Of a stretch of 64,000 nucleotides of DNA, positions 17,223 to 26,311 are shown piece by piece; the stretch's first letter is position 1; every line of letters begins with the position of its first letter. The DNA comes from Puteibacter caeruleilacunae (GTDB taxonomy: Bacteria > Bacteroidota > Bacteroidia > Bacteroidales > Prolixibacteraceae). The stretch is from assembly GCA_005217565.1 (NCBI GenBank), contig SJCO01000004.1, positions 62,001-126,000 on the forward strand. Reading direction: 5' to 3'. The notes beneath the pieces were generated by a model. The model had not been told where the DNA came from, made no database searches, and was given only the letters and a program-made list of their open reading frames with translations. The translations under genes were made by a program, and so were the position numbers.

Positions 17223-19028
17223 TTAGTTCTCGGCAACATTAGGAATAGTAAAATAGAATTTCGAGCCTTTACCCAGTTCACTTTCAACCCAAATTTGCCC
17301 CCCAAGTCGCTCAACAAAAGCCTTCGCAATAGTTAATCCAACTCCAACACCTTCGTACTGTCGTGTATTTCCAAAATCAATTTGCTCAAAACGATTAAAG
17401 ATATTATCAATCTTGTCTTTAGGAATTCCAATACCCGTGTCAGCTATACAAAACTCAACAAAACCTTCCCGGGGAATACAACTCACAGCAATCTCACCAG
17501 AAGGAGTAAATTTGATAGCATTATTTATGAGGTTAGAAATTACACTTTCTATCTTGGCCTCATCAGTCCAGATCCAACGATTCTCTTTTAATAATTTCAA
17601 TTGTGAAACAATAACTAAGTCAGATTTCTCGAGTTTTACAGTAAACATCCTAATCATAAGATCAATCATACACACTAGATCTACTTTAGTCCGTTCAATC
17701 TGAATTTCAGCAGTCTCTATCTTGGCAGTCTCTATAATATCATCAATTGTACGTAGCAATCGTTCACTACTTTGATGAATCAACTCTACAAACTCATCAG
17801 TAACAACGCTATCAGCAGAGCTCTCCTTTAGAAGATCGGAAAAACCGATAATCCCATTTAAAGGAGTACGGATTTCATGACTCATGCTAGCCAGGAAAGC
17901 CGATTTTAAGCGATCACTCTCTTCAGCCTTATCTTTTGCTCTACGCAGCTCTGCAACTAATTTCACATACTTAGTCACATCCTCTTTAACAGCTAAATAG
18001 TGCGTAATAACACCATCATTATTTTTAATTGGAGAGATCACCGCCTCCTCCCAATAGTATTCGCCCGATTTCTTTCTATTTCTAAATTCACCCGACCAGC
18101 TTTTTCCTCTTTCTAGTGTAGTCCATAAATCCTCGTAAAATCTTTTATCATGATAACCCGATCGTAAAACAGAGATTTTTCTACCTAATAACTCGCCAGT
18201 CTTATATTGTGAAATACGAGCACATGCTGCATTCACATATTCAATTACACCGTCAGTATCAGTAATAACAACCGAAACAGAAGATTGATCAACCGCCGCA
18301 CTCAACAACTTCACCCTATCTTCAGCACATTTTTTACGCGTAATATCATAAATAACAATGTGTAGTAGCCATTTACCATCTTGATGAATTCGGTTAATCA
18401 TTACCTCCACATCAACCTCACTACCGTCGGCTTTTCGATGTTTCGACTCATACTTAACACTTTCATGCAATAAGGCCTCTTTTATCTTCTTCTGAAATCG
18501 AGGAAGTGGAGCAATCACCACTTTCTCAAGCTTCATCCCCTTAATTTCATTGAACGAATATCCATAAAATTTTTCCGCAGCACTGTTAGCCCTTACAATT
18601 TGCATCGTATCAGGATCAAAAACAACCATTACCGCTGGATGCTTCGCAAACCAATTGAAATAGTTTCTTTTTGATGTCACTTCCCTTGATATCTCCCTAA
18701 GTGTAACTAAAAAACCAATCACTTTTTGTTGATCATCACGTACATGAATAATCTTGGCTTCACACCAAATATGCTTTTTCTCCTTTGTTCTCAGTTCTAC
18801 AACCTTTTCTTGAGCACCCTCACTAACCAGATCAAGTTCATTTTGAATATCGATAAAGTTGACATATTTGGGATATAAGAAGGAAGTCTTCTGTTCAATA
18901 ATTTCATCTTTCTTGTAGCCAAAAAGTTGTTCAAATGCTTTATTACACGTCACAACCATCCGATCCAACGATACCAACAACGTTGAATAAGGAAAATTAT
19001 CTATTAAATGATGATAATCAATTCCCAT
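17223..19028 (-). CDS. Multi-PAS sensor histidine kinase
   Basis: A 601-residue soluble kinase: three PAS/PAC units (about 5-120, 125-240 and 245-360; for example NSAAEKFYGYSFNEIKG), a coiled segment, HisKA with His at about 384 (SMSHEIRTPLNG) and HATPase_c with DTGIGIPKDK and GVGLTIAK. No transmembrane segment and no receiver domain are seen, so it needs a partner regulator in trans. It closely resembles the two neighbouring PAS kinases around the phosphorylation site, consistent with local duplication. The stop (17223-17225) is followed 151 bp later by the barrel gene on the same strand, which may be co-transcribed. Confidence 0.9.
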   Translation of the reverse strand: MGIDYHHLIDNFPYSTLLVSLDRMVVTCNKAFEQLFGYKKDEIIEQKTSFLYPKYVNFIDIQNELDLVSEGAQEKVVELRTKEKKHIWCEAKIIHVRDDQQKVIGFLVTLREISREVTSKRNYFNWFAKHPAVMVVFDPDTMQIVRANSAAEKFYGYSFNEIKGMKLEKVVIAPLPRFQKKIKEALLHESVKYESKHRKADGSEVDVEVMINRIHQDGKWLLHIVIYDITRKKCAEDRVKLLSAAVDQSSVSVVITDTDGVIEYVNAACARISQYKTGELLGRKISVLRSGYHDKRFYEDLWTTLERGKSWSGEFRNRKKSGEYYWEEAVISPIKNNDGVITHYLAVKEDVTKYVKLVAELRRAKDKAEESDRLKSAFLASMSHEIRTPLNGIIGFSDLLKESSADSVVTDEFVELIHQSSERLLRTIDDIIETAKIETAEIQIERTKVDLVCMIDLMIRMFTVKLEKSDLVIVSQLKLLKENRWIWTDEAKIESVISNLINNAIKFTPSGEIAVSCIPREGFVEFCIADTGIGIPKDKIDNIFNRFEQIDFGNTRQYEGVGVGLTIAKAFVERLGGQIWVESELGKGSKFYFTIPNVAEN

Positions 19029-19465
19029 AACTACATTTTCTGATTTCTTTAATAATAATCAAACCCGTGTAAAACTGCCAAGAGAAATAAACACAGCAAC
19101 TAATTTACATAACTTCATTCAAATTTCTAACAAAAAACAATCAATGCATCATAAAAATTAACAAATGCAGGTACTGAAACAACAAACGTAATGCAACTAA
19201 GGTTCCAGGCTGCGTGGATACACCTTTTAGTGTCCGAAGGAGCTGGAAGCGTGTTGCTGATAGAAAGACTGAAAGGACACTCCCGCTTTAACCCATATCA
19301 AAATACCAGTAAACAATGGATACCATCATCACAAATCACCGCATCGCCGATCTGACAAACCTCACAATGAAAATCCCAAAAACCATTGGCGTAACTCACC
19401 ATCCCCCTCTTGCGACCTAACAAAATATATTGTATTATTGATGTCCAATCCTAAAAACGAACAAT
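19029..19465. other. Intergenic region between divergent genes, with repeat fragments
   Basis: This 437-bp stretch separates the divergent PAS kinase and hydrolase genes. It holds one copy of the AACAC-type palindrome (19219-19255) and one copy of a ~43-bp sequence (19349-19391) found again at 62684-62726 with 37 of 43 bases identical. No gene is seen. Confidence 0.6.
19219..19255. repeat. Dispersed palindrome, family gamma, copy 1
   Basis: Stem CAC/GTG plus CTTTTAG/CTGGAAG with G-U pairs and a bulged C on the right arm. It shares the right arm CTGGAAGCGTGTT with the copy at 20641 and the general stem with the copies at 32185 and 41929. Confidence 0.5.
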
Positions 19466-20515
19466 ATGAGTATTTATATCATTAGTAATCGAGAGGTTAC
19501 CACCGATCAAGCCGGAAAAGAACAATTCAAAGAAGGCGGTACTGAACACGCCCTACCAACCTTCCGCATTGCCGAATACAACGAGGACGGAACATACGAT
19601 ATCATCAACGACCATTTTCCATCTGATTATTCAGCAGTATCAAAAGCAGTAAGCGACAACCAGGGAGCAGATAAACTAGGAGGAACAAGCAAAATGCTCT
19701 TCAACCTATACAAGAACCTATTAGACGATAAAGAGCCTGCCGATGTACTCTTCTTCATTCACGGTTTTGCCAACTCATTCGAGTCGAACGTTGACAATAT
19801 CGAAAGATTAAAAGAGCGCTTCATCGACGATCAATCATCACCAATCAAACACCTTGTATACTTATCGTGGCCAACACGCAGCAACTACCTACACTATCAC
19901 GACGATCAGAAGGATGCCCGTGTAACCGGAATGGTGCTGGCACGACTATATGACCAGCTACTTGATTTCTTTATTGAGATGTTCAAAAACAACTCTCACG
20001 CACACTGCGGACACAAAATTCACTTGGCTGCACACTCTATGGGTAACCAAGTATTAAAGCACATGCTCATGAATCTTCATGGCAAGTTATACCCATTTTT
20101 CGGCGAAGTATTGCTACTTCATTCAGATGTAGAAGACGATGTGTTTGAACCAAGACAACCATTCTGTAAGTTAGAAGCCCTTGCCGAGCGCACACATATG
20201 TATATTCACAAAAGCGACGACGCCCTATGGATATCATGTATGACCAAGAATTTCAATAAACGATTAGGTAAACGAGGCCCTAAAAATATGGCCAACCTCA
20301 ATGACGAAACCTTTGTGATCGATACTACCAATGTACCATCGGGCGATAATTTCAAGGAAAGAAAGATCGATCATTGGGGATATATTGAAAGTGATATAGA
20401 AGTTGCCGATATCATCAAAGTGTTAAACGGAAAAGATGATGAGGACATTTCACATCGTAAAAAACGTAGCGACAAATATTACATCCTCACCGAAAAGAAA
20501 AAAAAGAAGAAATAA
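19466..20515 (+). CDS. Alpha/beta hydrolase, DUF900-like
   Basis: A 349-residue cytoplasmic protein. FFIHGFANS forms the oxyanion-strand HG motif, AAHSMGNQ is the nucleophile elbow with the catalytic Ser, HSDVEDDVF holds a candidate acid, and KIDHWGY a candidate catalytic His. This matches the alpha/beta hydrolases of the DUF900 group, whose substrates are mostly unknown. There is no signal peptide. The C-terminus ends in a run of Lys residues. The gene stands alone on the plus strand between two minus-strand kinase genes. A family-gamma palindrome lies about 125 bp past its stop. Confidence 0.8.
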   Translation: MSIYIISNREVTTDQAGKEQFKEGGTEHALPTFRIAEYNEDGTYDIINDHFPSDYSAVSKAVSDNQGADKLGGTSKMLFNLYKNLLDDKEPADVLFFIHGFANSFESNVDNIERLKERFIDDQSSPIKHLVYLSWPTRSNYLHYHDDQKDARVTGMVLARLYDQLLDFFIEMFKNNSHAHCGHKIHLAAHSMGNQVLKHMLMNLHGKLYPFFGEVLLLHSDVEDDVFEPRQPFCKLEALAERTHMYIHKSDDALWISCMTKNFNKRLGKRGPKNMANLNDETFVIDTTNVPSGDNFKERKIDHWGYIESDIEVADIIKVLNGKDDEDISHRKKRSDKYYILTEKKKKKK

Positions 20516-20640
20516 ACAATTGGCTTTATCAAAAAACTCACCAATAATCACACACAGTCAGGTCTACCAACGCTAACAGGTGTTCATTGCAGTCGAAAAA
20601 CACCATTCAAGTGTAAGATAAAACCAAAGGCATGACATGT

Positions 20641-20683
20641 AAAAACACCTTTCAGCGCCCGCGAGGGTCTGGAAGCGTGTTTT
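20641..20683. repeat. Dispersed palindrome, family gamma, copy 2
   Basis: Stem AAAACAC/GTGTTTT plus CTTTCAG/CTGGAAG with one bulged C. It lies between the convergent hydrolase and PAS kinase genes and could act as a bidirectional transcript end. Short flanking repeats related to AACTCACCAAT (20532-20560 and 20721-20752) surround it. Confidence 0.55.
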
Positions 20684-20749
20684 ACACCACAGACACTTAG
20701 CTCCAGGGGCCAGCAACGCCAAAAACCTCACCAACTATCCCACACACTG

Positions 20750-22426
20750 TCATGAGACCTCAGCACCACCAATCGTAAAATAAAAAGTAGTGCCTTTTCC
20801 TGGCTCAGACTCCAACCAGATCTCACCACCCAAAATTTCAACACAAGCCTTCGCAATAGACAAACCAAGACCAGTGCCACCAAATCTCTTCAAAGAAAGA
20901 CCAGAATTATTAGTCCCCTCTACAACCGTATTTAACTGATAAAATCGATAAAATACCTCTTCTTGCTTATCTTTAGGGATTCCAACTCCTGTATCATTCA
21001 CATAAAATACATTAGTCCCTTCGTTAAATTTATATCCAAAAGTAATTGCTCCTCTTTCGGTAAACTTCAACGCATTCCCCAACAAGTTAACAAAAACCTG
21101 TCGCAGCCGGGTTCTATCAGTTGTTACCACAATATTATTCCGAGGCAAATCAACAACTATATCTAACTCCTTTTTTTGTGTGATTCTGTTATGCCTGCAA
21201 AAAGCAGCATTCAGTTCCTGTAAAAACGCCCCTAAATCAATTGGCTCAAAAGATACAGATAACTCTCCCGACTCAATTTTAGAAACATCCATAATATCAC
21301 TAATCAACGCCAATAAATGTTCTCCACTATTTGAAATGATCGAAACATATTCCTTAATCTCATTCAACTCAACATCACTATCATTGATCAATGTTGAATA
21401 ACCAATAATCGCATTTAAAGGAGTTCTAATCTCGTGACTCATATTCGACAGAAAAGCCGACTTCAATCGGTCACTCTCTTCAGCTTTATCTTTGGCATGC
21501 TGTAACTGCGTTTCTGTCTTTTTAAGGCTAGTTATATCATCCAATACCACAAGCACCGTCATATCAGGTTTCTCAGTCAGCACAATCGACGATACAAGCA
21601 GATTATAATCCTCTAACTTTCCATCGCGTAGTACTGTTAACTTAGCCTCCACTTTATGATTCGATCGTTTATTTTCAAAAGTATCAGCAACCGTATTTTT
21701 GATTTTACAGTTCGCACACGCCTTCCCATCACCTGCCCCATTCTTTTTTCTCTGAGCATGCACACAACCAAAAGCTTCTCCTCCGCGCTTTTTTATTGAT
21801 TCCTCAAAAGTACCACCTCCAAATTCAAGCCCCGTCTGATTTATATTAATTATCCTCTTCTCGTCATTGAGCACCAACATCACCGCAGGTGAATTATTAA
21901 ACACATGCTGAAGTTGTCGCTGACTTTCCTTAAGACTTTGCTCCATTTGCATACGCTCAGTAACCTCATGTTGTATACCGCATATACCAACAATTCGGTT
22001 ATCTTCGTTATATATACAACTATAATCCCCTTTCACAATCATTGGAATACCATCAAACTTAAGTTCTGCAGTATTAATGTGTAGCTTTCCTTTATCAAAC
22101 AGCTTACGTATAATACTTTTCCCATATTCAATATCATGTCTAAAGAAATCGCGGGGGGTAAGACCAATAAAATCCTCTTCTCGGGCATTATACAATTCCA
22201 TCATTTTATTGTTCGCCCTAAAAATCCGCTGGTGATCAAAAACATACTCCAGAATTTCATCCTTATCAACCGAGTCGTTCCATTCAATGGGATTGTCGAT
22301 CATCATAAAAAAGAAGCCATTTACCGATTGTTCAAAGAACAATTCCAAAAGACTATTATCTTCTGTCATTGAGAACATTCCTAATGAACTATTAACAGAG
22401 CGTGTATTATTAAGCTTACATTCCAT
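20750..22426 (-). CDS. PAS sensor histidine kinase with Cys-rich PAS domain
   Basis: A 558-residue soluble kinase. A PAS domain (about 25-165) is followed by a second PAS domain (about 170-305) containing GCVHAQRKKNGAGDGKACAN and CKIKNTV. This is the GCxHx(n)CxxC insert seen in a subset of bacterial PAS kinases and is possibly a metal, haem or redox site. HisKA follows with His at about 331 (NMSHEIRTPLNA), then HATPase_c with DTGVGIPKDK and GTGLGLSIAK. No receiver domain is present. The gene lies downstream, on the same strand, of the two candidate small RNAs; read-through from them could make them its leader. Confidence 0.9.
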   Translation of the reverse strand: MECKLNNTRSVNSSLGMFSMTEDNSLLELFFEQSVNGFFFMMIDNPIEWNDSVDKDEILEYVFDHQRIFRANNKMMELYNAREEDFIGLTPRDFFRHDIEYGKSIIRKLFDKGKLHINTAELKFDGIPMIVKGDYSCIYNEDNRIVGICGIQHEVTERMQMEQSLKESQRQLQHVFNNSPAVMLVLNDEKRIININQTGLEFGGGTFEESIKKRGGEAFGCVHAQRKKNGAGDGKACANCKIKNTVADTFENKRSNHKVEAKLTVLRDGKLEDYNLLVSSIVLTEKPDMTVLVVLDDITSLKKTETQLQHAKDKAEESDRLKSAFLSNMSHEIRTPLNAIIGYSTLINDSDVELNEIKEYVSIISNSGEHLLALISDIMDVSKIESGELSVSFEPIDLGAFLQELNAAFCRHNRITQKKELDIVVDLPRNNIVVTTDRTRLRQVFVNLLGNALKFTERGAITFGYKFNEGTNVFYVNDTGVGIPKDKQEEVFYRFYQLNTVVEGTNNSGLSLKRFGGTGLGLSIAKACVEILGGEIWLESEPGKGTTFYFTIGGAEVS

Positions 22427-22605
22427 AGCAATCAGATCAATTTAATGTAGTTACCTCAAACCACACTCATATCTTCCGCCACTGTAGTTATCCATTAAAG
22501 TTACAACATTTTCTTAAATAATTATTTATAATATAAACGACAATCAAATTATTCAATCCACTATAATACAATGGCATGTCAACAAAAAACCTCATAAAAC
22601 AACAT

Positions 22606-22735
22606 AAAAAAAGCCTGTAACTCCCTCAAATCACAGACTCCTAAAGCCACCATGGCTAATCAAATCAGCGCGCTAATTGCCGTTTGTTATAATTATTTAA
22701 AAAGTATTATATTCTCACATCCTTTAAATTACCAC
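22606..22735 (-). ncRNA. Candidate small RNA 1 of a tandem pair
   Basis: A minus-strand unit of about 130 nt with no open frame. It is bounded by a TAACTTTG -7 box (22741-22748) and an intrinsic terminator: the stem 22613-22638 pairs over ten positions with some G-U, then seven U (22606-22612). A short AGCCA/TGGCT hairpin lies just before the terminator. The 3' part (TGATTTGA, AGCC hairpin, terminator) and the promoter region are both similar to those of the next copy. The alternative is an attenuator leader for the kinase gene starting at 22426. Confidence 0.45.
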
Positions 22736-22740
22736 TACAT

Positions 22741-22748
22741 CAAAGTTA
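22741..22748 (-). promoter_or_regulatory. -7 promoter box for candidate small RNA 1
   Basis: TAACTTTG on the minus strand, an exact match to TAnnTTTG. A TTG lies 20 nt further upstream at the -33 position. The same TAACTTT core recurs before the kinase at 22426 (22496-22503), where the last base is A. Confidence 0.45.
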
Positions 22749-22888
22749 GTCCATTCACAAGCAAACAACAATACCCACCAACAAACATTTGACTAACAAC
22801 ACCTTATCATCCACCAAATGCCATTTCATATACATAAAGCAATCAATGGTCACGAAAAACTCCCTATAAATAGATAACTACAGTACAT

Positions 22889-23036
22889 AAAAAAGTCTGC
22901 AATTCCCTCAATTGCAGACTCACCAGGCTATTACTCTGGCTCAAATCAACATAAACCTCGATCACTGTCTTGTCATGTGATAAACACAAAAATAAATACT
23001 CGAAAAAACAATCTAACTAAACTCTGTTTTTACTAC
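22889..23036 (-). ncRNA. Candidate small RNA 2 of a tandem pair
   Basis: A minus-strand unit of about 148 nt ending in a textbook terminator: a perfect 10-bp stem GTCTGCAATT/AATTGCAGAC (22895-22919) with loop GAGGG, then six U (22889-22894). The promoter-like box TAACTTCG is at 23043-23050. It is similar to unit 1 in the promoter region, in the TGATTTGA segment and in the terminator, but diverged in the 5' half. No coding frame is evident. Confidence 0.45.
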
Positions 23037-23042
23037 CATTAA

Positions 23043-23050
23043 CGAAGTTA
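23043..23050 (-). promoter_or_regulatory. -7 promoter box for candidate small RNA 2
   Basis: TAACTTCG on the minus strand, one mismatch from TAnnTTTG. It is placed at the same relative position as the box of unit 1, and flanking bases are also similar (AAGTTA then CCACAAACAAA versus CACAAGCAAA on the plus strand). Confidence 0.35.
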
Positions 23051-23256
23051 CACTATCCACAAACAAATTACCAGAAACAACACAATGATTTAGCAAAGCC
23101 CACAAATATCCCAACCAAGCCCTATTATTATCAAACCAACATCACATTAACACTCTTAATTGACACACCTGTTTATAAAAAATCTTTAACTTTATGTCGC
23201 GAAAACAGAGAGAAATAGAAATACAAATCGTAACCTACAACCTAATTACGAACAAG

Positions 23257-24063
23257 ATGAATTTAGACTTAACAACCCTCATCATTGATGATGAGCCCCT
23301 TAATGTACAATTGCTTGAAGCTTTATTAAAACCCTATCCGTTCCTAAAGGTCAAGGCAACTTATACCGATCCGGAGGAAGGACTAAACGCCATACTTCAG
23401 GATCAAATTGACGTTGTATTTATGGACATCAGAATGCCGGGACAAACAGGCATCGACCTACTGAAACAAATCAACAGTTTCAAACCCAATACGCTTGTCA
23501 TCTTTGTCACAGCCTATATTGGCTATACAATTGAAGCTATACGCAACCGAGCATTCGATTACCTCACAAAGCCAGTCGATAGGAAAGAGCTACGCACAGT
23601 AATACAACGTGTAACCGACTATTACAAATCACAGACATCACCAAACAATCAAATTACACAACCGGTAATAAATGCAACACCTAATACTGATCCCCATATT
23701 CCGATAATTACACATCACGACACGCCCAAATTCCTCATAAAAAGTGTACGGGGCACTCATTATCTTCATTACGATGAAATAGTATACCTCGAAGCCGATG
23801 GAACATACACCAAAATAAGGACTATTGACGAAGAGATTTTAACCAGTCACAACCTAGGCAAATGTTTGCAAACCATCAACGCGCCATGTTTTGTTCGCAT
23901 CAGCCGCAAGCATGCCATCAACACAAGTTACCTGTCGTTCATAAATAATCGCGACAAGACCTGCAGTATGAAGCTTGGAGATAAAAATATAATCCTCGAA
24001 TATTCAATAAAACTAAGTGAACTAAAAGCGACACTACAAGAGTGCCCAAATGCTCGAAATTAG
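23257..24063 (+). CDS. LytTR-family response regulator
   Basis: 268 residues: a CheY-like receiver (about 6-120) with D11/D12, phosphoacceptor D57 in VFMDIRM, T85 and K105, a Thr/Pro/His-rich linker, and a LytTR DNA-binding domain (about 165-262). ATG at 23257 is preferred over the upstream ATG at 23194 because it places the first receiver strand (LTTLIIDDEP) a few residues in. The gene is followed 8 bp later by a LytS-type kinase, so they form a two-component pair. It is the intact paralogue of the Asp-less regulator at 589-1308, with the same KLSEL ending. A TAACTTTA box lies about 65 bp upstream of the chosen start. Confidence 0.92.
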   Translation: MNLDLTTLIIDDEPLNVQLLEALLKPYPFLKVKATYTDPEEGLNAILQDQIDVVFMDIRMPGQTGIDLLKQINSFKPNTLVIFVTAYIGYTIEAIRNRAFDYLTKPVDRKELRTVIQRVTDYYKSQTSPNNQITQPVINATPNTDPHIPIITHHDTPKFLIKSVRGTHYLHYDEIVYLEADGTYTKIRTIDEEILTSHNLGKCLQTINAPCFVRISRKHAINTSYLSFINNRDKTCSMKLGDKNIILEYSIKLSELKATLQECPNARN

Positions 24064-24071
24064 TATTTCAG

Positions 24072-26234
24072 ATGAAGCACCCATCAGATAGCAATACAAG
24101 TAACAACAACGGTCATGCAACATCGCTCCGCAAGGTGTTCAGTAACAGTTATATCCAATGTGCAATATTAGCATTGGCCATTTCTGCATTTCTTATTGCA
24201 CTGTGGGAAGCCCCCATAAAGCGCTACACGCTTAAAATTAACCCATTACTCCGGCAGATATCTGATGAGCTATATTGGTTAGCCGACGATTTTGATGGAG
24301 ATGGCAATACCGAGCGACTTCGCTGTTACAACTCTTCACTCTCTGAAATGTTTGAGGTAGTAACTTACGATCACCGAGGACACCTCATTGAAGTATGGCA
24401 CCTCACCAAATCAAAATGGCACCATAAATACAACCCCTCCATTGTTGATCTTAACAGCGACGGACAAAAGGAATTGGTATTCATTTCACAACGTAATGAT
24501 TCACTATTCCTCAATGCATTAAACCTCGTAACACTGCAACCTGAAATCGATCACCTCTACTTCAACACATTTCAGCGTAAAACCAAGCGTTATGCATCAT
24601 CAGCATGCTTTTATCCCACAGGCAATTCCAACAACAGCAAGAATAAAACATTATTCTTTTCATTCGATGCAGGATTTGGTTTACATCCCCGTGGAATATA
24701 CAAATACAATCATCAAACCAAGCAAATAACCTCTCATCCAAAGGTCTACAGTCCATTCAGACTTCACCCCTACCACAACAACCATTCATCCTCCCCATAC
24801 TTCTACATCACCAATTATGCCCCTTGCAACATCAATTTCCCATGTCGATACCCCGATACACAAAGTTATATAACAGTGCTCGATCACGATCTAAACTTTT
24901 TATTCCCACCAATAGCTGTTGAACAAGGATTCTCATCAGTACAAACCATTCCAGATCAGCAACACTCCGATCGTTTCTATGCCCTTATCATGAATCGATC
25001 AAAAAGCGATATCCCTGTACAGATAAGAGTAATGAACCATAAAGGACATACTATTACGCAAAAACAATGGACCAACATCGACAATCCTGAAAATTTAAGT
25101 GCAAGCGTATTTTATATCAATAATACCCCATACATCGCATTTCGTAACATTGGACGGTTTAAACTCGACACCGAACTATCACATCTTCCCAACCAATTAA
25201 AGCCCTTAACCAATAATCTTGACAAGTTCACATATTCAGTAGATTTCAATGATGACGGATACGCTGAAAGTGTAACCTGGACCAACAAAGATGAGATAAC
25301 CATATTCAATGAAAAAGAGAACACGCAACTATCGTTCATTTCTCCTATTGATATCAGGCATTATGTACACTTTTACCCAATCTATAACAGTGGTAAACTT
25401 GTCAAAACCATGGTATCGACCAATGGAGGATTCTTCTATATCCAATACCACCGGAATCCGTGGTATTTCACATTGTATTTAATCTACCTTTCCATTTATT
25501 GTGGAGTTTGTGGCTCCCTCATATTTGTGGTAAACAGTCAGAAACGAAGGATAGAAAGGAAATGGCAATTAGAGAAAACACTCAGTGAGTTACAATTCAA
25601 TACCATCCGTAATCAACTCGATCCCCACTTCGTATTCAATGCCATGAGTACCATAGGATCAATGATTGCAGCAGACAGAAAAGAAGAGGCGTACGACCTA
25701 CTTACAGCTAATGCTCATATGATCAGGAGAACGCTTCAAGATACAAAATCGGTAAAACGAACATTGAATGATGAGATAGAATTCACCAAGCATTATCTCA
25801 CCATTCAGCAATTCCGTTTCCTCAACAAATTCGAAGTCAACATCAATATCGATACTGATGTTGACCTAACCACCGAGGTACCCAAAATGGTTCTTCATAC
25901 TTACGCAGAGAATGCCATCAAACATGGCTTTAGAAAAATAAAATACAAAGGAATCTTAACTATTAACATAGCGCAAAACCATAACACGTTAGAATTGACA
26001 GTTAGTGATAACGGCATAGGACGAGAACAAGCTCAACAAGCAGATTTAGAAGAAAGATCATACAACAATCAGGATACAATGCCAACCAGCACTGGTCAGG
26101 GCCTTAAAATCATGGAAGAATACTATCAACTTTTCGAGAAGTACCATGGCTACCAAATCCAAACCTATATCACCGATAATCCACTCCCCCTACAAACAGG
26201 TACCGAAGTAACCATCACCATAGCAAAACAATAA
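24072..26234 (+). CDS. LytS-type sensor histidine kinase with FG-GAP-like sensor region
   Basis: 720 residues from ATG 24072, 8 bp after the regulator's stop; an ATG at 24042 overlapping the regulator is possible. A transmembrane helix lies at about 20-37, then a long extracytoplasmic region to about 455 containing calcium-loop-like FG-GAP/VCBS motifs (DDFDGDGNTERL, DLNSDGQKEL, DFNDDGYAES). A second transmembrane helix follows at about 460-485 (YLIYLSIYCGVCGSLIFVV), then a His_kinase domain with His at about 519 (NQLDPHFVFNAM) and HATPase_c with DNGIGREQA and GQGLKIME. A beta-propeller-like sensor in a LytS kinase suggests sensing of a polysaccharide or surface ligand, which is an inference. 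Confidence 0.9.
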   Translation: MKHPSDSNTSNNNGHATSLRKVFSNSYIQCAILALAISAFLIALWEAPIKRYTLKINPLLRQISDELYWLADDFDGDGNTERLRCYNSSLSEMFEVVTYDHRGHLIEVWHLTKSKWHHKYNPSIVDLNSDGQKELVFISQRNDSLFLNALNLVTLQPEIDHLYFNTFQRKTKRYASSACFYPTGNSNNSKNKTLFFSFDAGFGLHPRGIYKYNHQTKQITSHPKVYSPFRLHPYHNNHSSSPYFYITNYAPCNINFPCRYPDTQSYITVLDHDLNFLFPPIAVEQGFSSVQTIPDQQHSDRFYALIMNRSKSDIPVQIRVMNHKGHTITQKQWTNIDNPENLSASVFYINNTPYIAFRNIGRFKLDTELSHLPNQLKPLTNNLDKFTYSVDFNDDGYAESVTWTNKDEITIFNEKENTQLSFISPIDIRHYVHFYPIYNSGKLVKTMVSTNGGFFYIQYHRNPWYFTLYLIYLSIYCGVCGSLIFVVNSQKRRIERKWQLEKTLSELQFNTIRNQLDPHFVFNAMSTIGSMIAADRKEEAYDLLTANAHMIRRTLQDTKSVKRTLNDEIEFTKHYLTIQQFRFLNKFEVNINIDTDVDLTTEVPKMVLHTYAENAIKHGFRKIKYKGILTINIAQNHNTLELTVSDNGIGREQAQQADLEERSYNNQDTMPTSTGQGLKIMEEYYQLFEKYHGYQIQTYITDNPLPLQTGTEVTITIAKQ

Positions 26235-26238
26235 TATA

Positions 26239-26291
26239 TCCCCCTAAAACAACTCCCTCCTGTAGCGGCGCTAGTTGCTACAGGGGGGGTG
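26239..26291. terminator. Hairpin terminator, family beta copy 1, between convergent genes
   Basis: CCCCCTAAAACAAC precedes a stem of CTCCCTCCTGTAGC with GCTACAGGGGGGG around the loop GGCGCTAGTT. On the minus strand it is followed by UUGUUUUAG. It separates the LytS kinase gene from the convergent barrel gene. The core CTGTARCGGCGCTAGYTGCT and the leading CCCCCTAAAA recur at 27447-27499. Confidence 0.6.
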
Positions 26292-26311
26292 ATAAATATT
26301 TACATCACAAC

